From contig JAQSXU010000132.1 in the NCBI GenBank assembly GCA_029256485.1, positions 1-8,928 on the forward strand: a DNA stretch of 8,928 bases. The letters are read 5' to 3'. Origin of the DNA: Clostridiaceae bacterium. Its GTDB lineage: Bacteria > Bacillota_A > Clostridia > Clostridiales > Clostridiaceae. Below the pieces are notes generated by a model. The model saw nothing but the letters and a program-made list of their open reading frames with translations. It had not been told where the DNA came from and did no database searches. This document shows, in pieces, positions 6,362 through 8,928 of this stretch; position 1 is the stretch's first letter, and the number at the start of each line of letters is the position of its first letter. The translations under genes and the position numbers were made by a program.

Positions 6362-7471
6362 ATTAATGTATTGGTACAGATAGCATTTCAGCTTTCCATT
6401 ATAAAGTTTTCTGTTTTTATCGGATTTTTGTCCAAAGCATTTTTCAAATTCATCATATGAAGTAATTAAATACAATGACCAATTATTTAGTCTTCTAAAT
6501 ACTTCACCTACATTTCTATAAAGTTCTTCCACTTCACTTTTTTCTCCAAGTCTTTCACCATAAGGCGGATTTGTTATAATGACACCATACTTTTTCTTTG
6601 AACTAAATGACTCAACAGGCACTTTTTGAAAATTAATATATTCACTGACTCCTGCTTTTTCTGCATTTGCCCTGGCAGTATTAAACACCCTTCCGTCTTT
6701 ATCAGAAGCTTGAATAACAAATTCCTTGTTATTTATACTGCTCCTGGCATGTTTTCTTATTTCTTCAAATATATTAGAAGGCATTATGTCCCAATCCTCA
6801 CAAACAAATCTTCTGTGTAATCCTGGAGCAATATTTTTTCCTATAAGTGCAGCTTCAATGGGAATAGTTCCAGAACCGCACATTGGATCCACTAATAATC
6901 TGGATGGGTCCCATTTGCTGATTAATACCAATGCTGCAGCTAAGGTTTCTTTCATTGGTGCCTCACCTGCATTTTCTCTGTATCCTCTTTTATGCAGTCC
7001 AGCTCCAGAAGTATCAATGGTCAGCGTAGCAATATCCTTTAAAAGAGATATTTCAATTTTATATTCTGGTCCATCCTCCGGGAAGTGTTCAACGTTATAC
7101 TTATTCTTCATGGACTCTACTACTGCCTTTTTAACGATTGACTGACAATCAGGCACAGAAAATAATTTAGACTTAACTGACTTCCCTGTAACATGCATAA
7201 ATCCGTCCTGGGATATTATACTTCCAAAGTCCACTGCTTTTGTTCCTTGAAATAATTCCTCAAAGGATTCTGCCTTAAATTCTCCAGCCTTTATGAAAAT
7301 TCTATCAGCAGTTCTTAGCCACATATTGCATATAGCTATATCTCTTTCGTCACCTTCAAAGGTTACTCTTCCATTTTCAACAGTTAAGTCATCATATCCC
7401 AATTCCTTTAGTTCTTTTGCCACAATGGATTCTAACCCGAAAGTAGCTGTAGCAATAAGTTTGTAAAACAT
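6353..7471 (-). CDS. THUMP-domain SAM-dependent rRNA (guanine-N2) methyltransferase, YpsC / RlmL N-domain type
   Basis: Cytoplasmic RNA methyltransferase. By family, it probably makes m2G in 23S rRNA at the position modified by the N-terminal half of E. coli RlmL (G2445); the exact site here is inference. At 372 residues it is close to B. subtilis YpsC. Visible parts are an N-terminal ferredoxin-like and THUMP region (about 1-160), the family signature GLHKRGYR (158-165), the SAM-binding DPMCGSGTIPIEAA (195-208), ASDKDGRVFNTARANA (255-270) and the catalytic NPPYGER (301-307). AGGAGG lies 5 nt before the ATG. The gene begins 9 bp after the xth stop, so the two are likely co-transcribed and the ribosome site sits in that gap. 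Its last codons are formed by the repeat at 6307-6361. Confidence 0.92.
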   Translation of the reverse strand: MFYKLIATATFGLESIVAKELKELGYDDLTVENGRVTFEGDERDIAICNMWLRTADRIFIKAGEFKAESFEELFQGTKAVDFGSIISQDGFMHVTGKSVKSKLFSVPDCQSIVKKAVVESMKNKYNVEHFPEDGPEYKIEISLLKDIATLTIDTSGAGLHKRGYRENAGEAPMKETLAAALVLISKWDPSRLLVDPMCGSGTIPIEAALIGKNIAPGLHRRFVCEDWDIMPSNIFEEIRKHARSSINNKEFVIQASDKDGRVFNTARANAEKAGVSEYINFQKVPVESFSSKKKYGVIITNPPYGERLGEKSEVEELYRNVGEVFRRLNNWSLYLITSYDEFEKCFGQKSDKNRKLYNGKLKCYLYQYINKE

Positions 7472-7480
7472 ATTTTCCTC

Positions 7481-8242
7481 CTATTCTATGTCCACCATAA
7501 TAGGACAGTGATCCGAACCAAAAACATCTGTTAATATTTCCGCATTCTTTACTCTGTCAATTAAATTTTTTGAAACAAAATGATAATCTATTCTCCATCC
7601 AGTATCTCTTTCCCTTGCCTTAAATCTGTAACTCCACCATGAGTATTGAACTTTCTCTGGATTTATATACCTATATGAATCATAATACCCATTTTCTATA
7701 TATTTATCAATCCACTGCCTTTCCATTGGCAGGAAACCTGATGTATTTGAATTAGCTTTTGCATTTTTAATATCCATTTCAGTATGGGCAGTATTATAAT
7801 CTCCGCAGATGATAAGCTTTTTACCGCTTTTAACTAAATCATTTGCATATTTAAGAAAAGCTTCATAAAAATCCATTTTGTATTTTAATCTTTCTTCATC
7901 TTTCTGCCCATTTGGAAAGTATATATTTAATAAAGTAAATTCTTCAAACTCAGTTTCTAATATTCTTCCTTCAGAATCAAATTTTTCAATGCCGAAGCCA
8001 TGTTTACATGAAATAGGCTTTACCTTTGAGTAAGTGGCAACACCGCTGTAGCCCTTTCTTTCTGCAAAGCTAAAAAATGAATAATATCCATCTATATTTT
8101 TTATTTTTTCATCTAAATCATTTTCCTGCAGCTTTGTCTCCTGAACACATAAAATATCAGGTTTTTCTTCATCTATCCAACTAAAAAAGTTTTTCTTTGA
8201 AATTGCCCTAATTCCATTAACATTCCATGAATATATTCTCAT
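7481..8242 (-). CDS. xth: Exodeoxyribonuclease III / AP endonuclease
   Basis: DNA base-excision repair enzyme that cuts 5' of abasic sites and degrades 3' ends of duplex DNA, using a divalent metal. At 253 residues it has the standard length. The endonuclease/exonuclease/phosphatase fold motifs are complete: SWNVNGIRA (N7), LCVQETKLQ (metal ligand E35), YSGVATYSK, NIYFPNGQ (Y108), CGDYNTAHTEMDIKN (D148, N150), RIDYHFVS (D219) and the GSDHCP catalytic pair D244-H245. WWSYRFKARERDTGWR (202-217) is the XthA-type DNA-binding stretch. AAGGGGTG (8251-8258) lies 8 nt before the ATG. It is upstream of the methyltransferase gene in an apparent operon. I found no clear promoter of its own; it may be read from the flavodoxin promoter through the repeat at 8260-8378. 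Confidence 0.96.
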   Translation of the reverse strand: MRIYSWNVNGIRAISKKNFFSWIDEEKPDILCVQETKLQENDLDEKIKNIDGYYSFFSFAERKGYSGVATYSKVKPISCKHGFGIEKFDSEGRILETEFEEFTLLNIYFPNGQKDEERLKYKMDFYEAFLKYANDLVKSGKKLIICGDYNTAHTEMDIKNAKANSNTSGFLPMERQWIDKYIENGYYDSYRYINPEKVQYSWWSYRFKARERDTGWRIDYHFVSKNLIDRVKNAEILTDVFGSDHCPIMVDIE

Positions 8243-8259
8243 ATTTTAATCACCCCTTA

Positions 8260-8378
8260 TACTAAATAACAAATTAATAAATAACAAATATTGATGGTTT
8301 TGCCTATGGGCAAAACCTAAATTTAAGATTTTCTGCTTCAGCAGAAAACCCACATTATTTAATCTTTAATCTTTAATC
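8260..8378. repeat. Composite heptad-hairpin-hairpin-heptad element (repeat copy B)
   Basis: Left arm: TACTAAA, TAACAAA, TTAATAAA, TAACAAA, then TATTGATGG (8260-8297). Hairpin 1 is GGTTTTGCC/GGCAAAACC (8296-8304 with 8309-8317, loop TATG). Hairpin 2 is TTTTCTGC/GCAGAAAA (8329-8336 with 8341-8348, loop TTCA). Right arm, read on the minus strand: three exact GATTAAA heptads (8378-8358), then TAATGTGGG. The two arms point inwards, like imperfect inverted ends. The flavodoxin stop codon (8366-8368) lies in the right heptads. Both hairpins recur at 5014-5035 and 5144-5162. No ORF is inside. Confidence 0.75.
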
Positions 8379-8869
8379 TGTGAAATTCTATTGCAAAACT
8401 CCTTTATCATTTTTGAATTTTCCTCTAGCTGCTTTACTTTAGGATCTGCCAGCGCTAATGTTGCAATTACTTCACAATCTGGTATTTCTTTTTTCAACTT
8501 ATTAAAACATTTATCTGCATCACCGCCGGAATTACAAGCATATAAAGCGATTTTCTTATTTTTTAAATCATTTTCTCCTAAAAATGTTTTAATAGGTGGT
8601 GCAAAGCTTCCTGCCCACACTGGAGTACCAATGATTATCAGATTATATTCATCAGCATTAAAGCTATAAGAAACGAGCTTTGGTTTTTCCCCAAACACTA
8701 CACTCTTTCCACCCCAAAAATATTTGCTCACATTTCCTTTAGGATAATCCTTTTCCGTGATAAGTCTTAAAGTATCTGCTTCCAGATACTTTACTATGAT
8801 ATCAGCTACATATTTTGAGTTTCCTTCCAGTGAAAAATACACCACAATGGCCTTTTTCTTATTCATCAT
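8366..8869 (-). CDS. Flavodoxin family protein
   Basis: 167 residues with the alpha/beta flavodoxin fold, which carries FMN as a one- or two-electron carrier in the cytoplasm. The phosphate-binding loop is YFSLEGNSKYVA (11-22), near the usual T/SxTGNT but with Glu-Gly. The flavin loops are likely GTPVWAGSFAPPIKTFL (81-97) and ACNSGGDA (111-118), typical of the flavodoxin-4 group rather than classical short-chain electron-transfer flavodoxins. The redox partner is unknown. GGAGG lies 6 nt before the first ATG (8869); the second ATG, one codon on, is also possible. A near-perfect palindrome at 8888-8909 covers the -10 region. The last codons are formed by a repeat array (8358-8378). Confidence 0.88.
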   Translation of the reverse strand: MMNKKKAIVVYFSLEGNSKYVADIIVKYLEADTLRLITEKDYPKGNVSKYFWGGKSVVFGEKPKLVSYSFNADEYNLIIIGTPVWAGSFAPPIKTFLGENDLKNKKIALYACNSGGDADKCFNKLKKEIPDCEVIATLALADPKVKQLEENSKMIKEFCNRISQIKD

Positions 8870-8887
8870 TTTAAGCCTCCATTTTAC

Positions 8888-8909
8888 TTATGTCATTATA
8901 ATAACATAA
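8888..8909 (-). promoter_or_regulatory. 22-bp palindrome over the flavodoxin promoter -10, probable operator
   Basis: Arms TTATGT (8888-8893) and ACATAA (8904-8909) flank C, the self-complementary ATTATAAT (8895-8902) and A; only one base pair is mismatched. A perfect TATAAT lies on the minus strand at 8895-8900, with only a poor -35 (ATATCA, 8918-8923) 17 nt upstream. It is about 20-40 bp before the start codon. This suits a dimeric repressor that hides the -10. It is not a good match to the PerR or Fur box consensus. Confidence 0.45.
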
Positions 8910-8928
8910 AAATAAGATGATATAAAAC

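Noticed and set aside
6626..7145. Plus-strand ORFs of 64 and 139 codons
   Set aside because: Antisense shadows of the THUMP methyltransferase; the 139-codon one is long only because stop codons are sparse opposite its SAM-binding region.
8259..8287. xth promoter TTGTTA-17-TAGTAT inside the repeat
   Set aside because: Transcription would start within the AAGGGGTG ribosome site, leaving no usable leader.
8391..8669. Plus-strand ORF of 92 codons
   Set aside because: Antisense to the flavodoxin-family gene and without a recognisable product.
8888..8909. PerR or Fur box
   Set aside because: Only the central TTATAAT-like core fits; the outer TTATGT/ACATAA arms do not match the 7-1-7 consensus.

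Overview
AT-rich, strongly strand-organised DNA with strong Shine-Dalgarno sites (AGGAGG, AAGGAG, GGGGTGA) and short intergenic spaces. Together with DapF, RqcH, a YpsC-type THUMP methyltransferase and a PilB/GspE ATPase, this points to a chromosomal segment of a Gram-positive anaerobic Firmicute, most likely Clostridium. This assignment is inference from protein character and composition; no marker gene such as rRNA is present.

Layout. Position 1-963 (minus) holds the N-terminal two thirds of a type IV pilus/type II secretion ATPase, cut by the window edge. Upstream of it a strong intrinsic terminator (1055-1101) closes a minus-strand pair: dapF (lysine/peptidoglycan precursor synthesis) followed, with a short overlap, by a beta-propeller-like lipoprotein. 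dapF is divergent from rqcH (3232-4977, plus), the ribosome quality-control factor that adds alanine tails to stalled nascent chains; an 8-bp inverted repeat lies between them. rqcH is the only plus-strand gene.

From 5258 to 6303 is a small minus-strand unit with its own promoter: a lipoprotein with a divergent chagasin-like (I42) protease-inhibitor domain, a possible 35-codon hydrophobic ORF, and a 74-residue two-helix membrane protein. From 6353 to 8869 come a flavodoxin-fold protein, exodeoxyribonuclease III (xth) and a THUMP/SAM rRNA methyltransferase, all minus; xth and the methyltransferase are 9 bp apart. A near-perfect 22-bp palindrome overlaps the flavodoxin promoter.

Most of the genes are housekeeping. 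The signal they do not explain is a small dispersed repeat family: tandem A-rich 7-mers (GATTAAA, TAACAAA, AATAAAG) followed by a short spacer and a palindromic hairpin. It occurs at the 3' ends of rqcH, the methyltransferase gene and the flavodoxin gene, and the stop codons of those genes lie inside the heptad arrays. Two hairpin sequences recur nearly unchanged about 3.2 kb apart. I see no defence island, CRISPR array, prophage or transposase gene.
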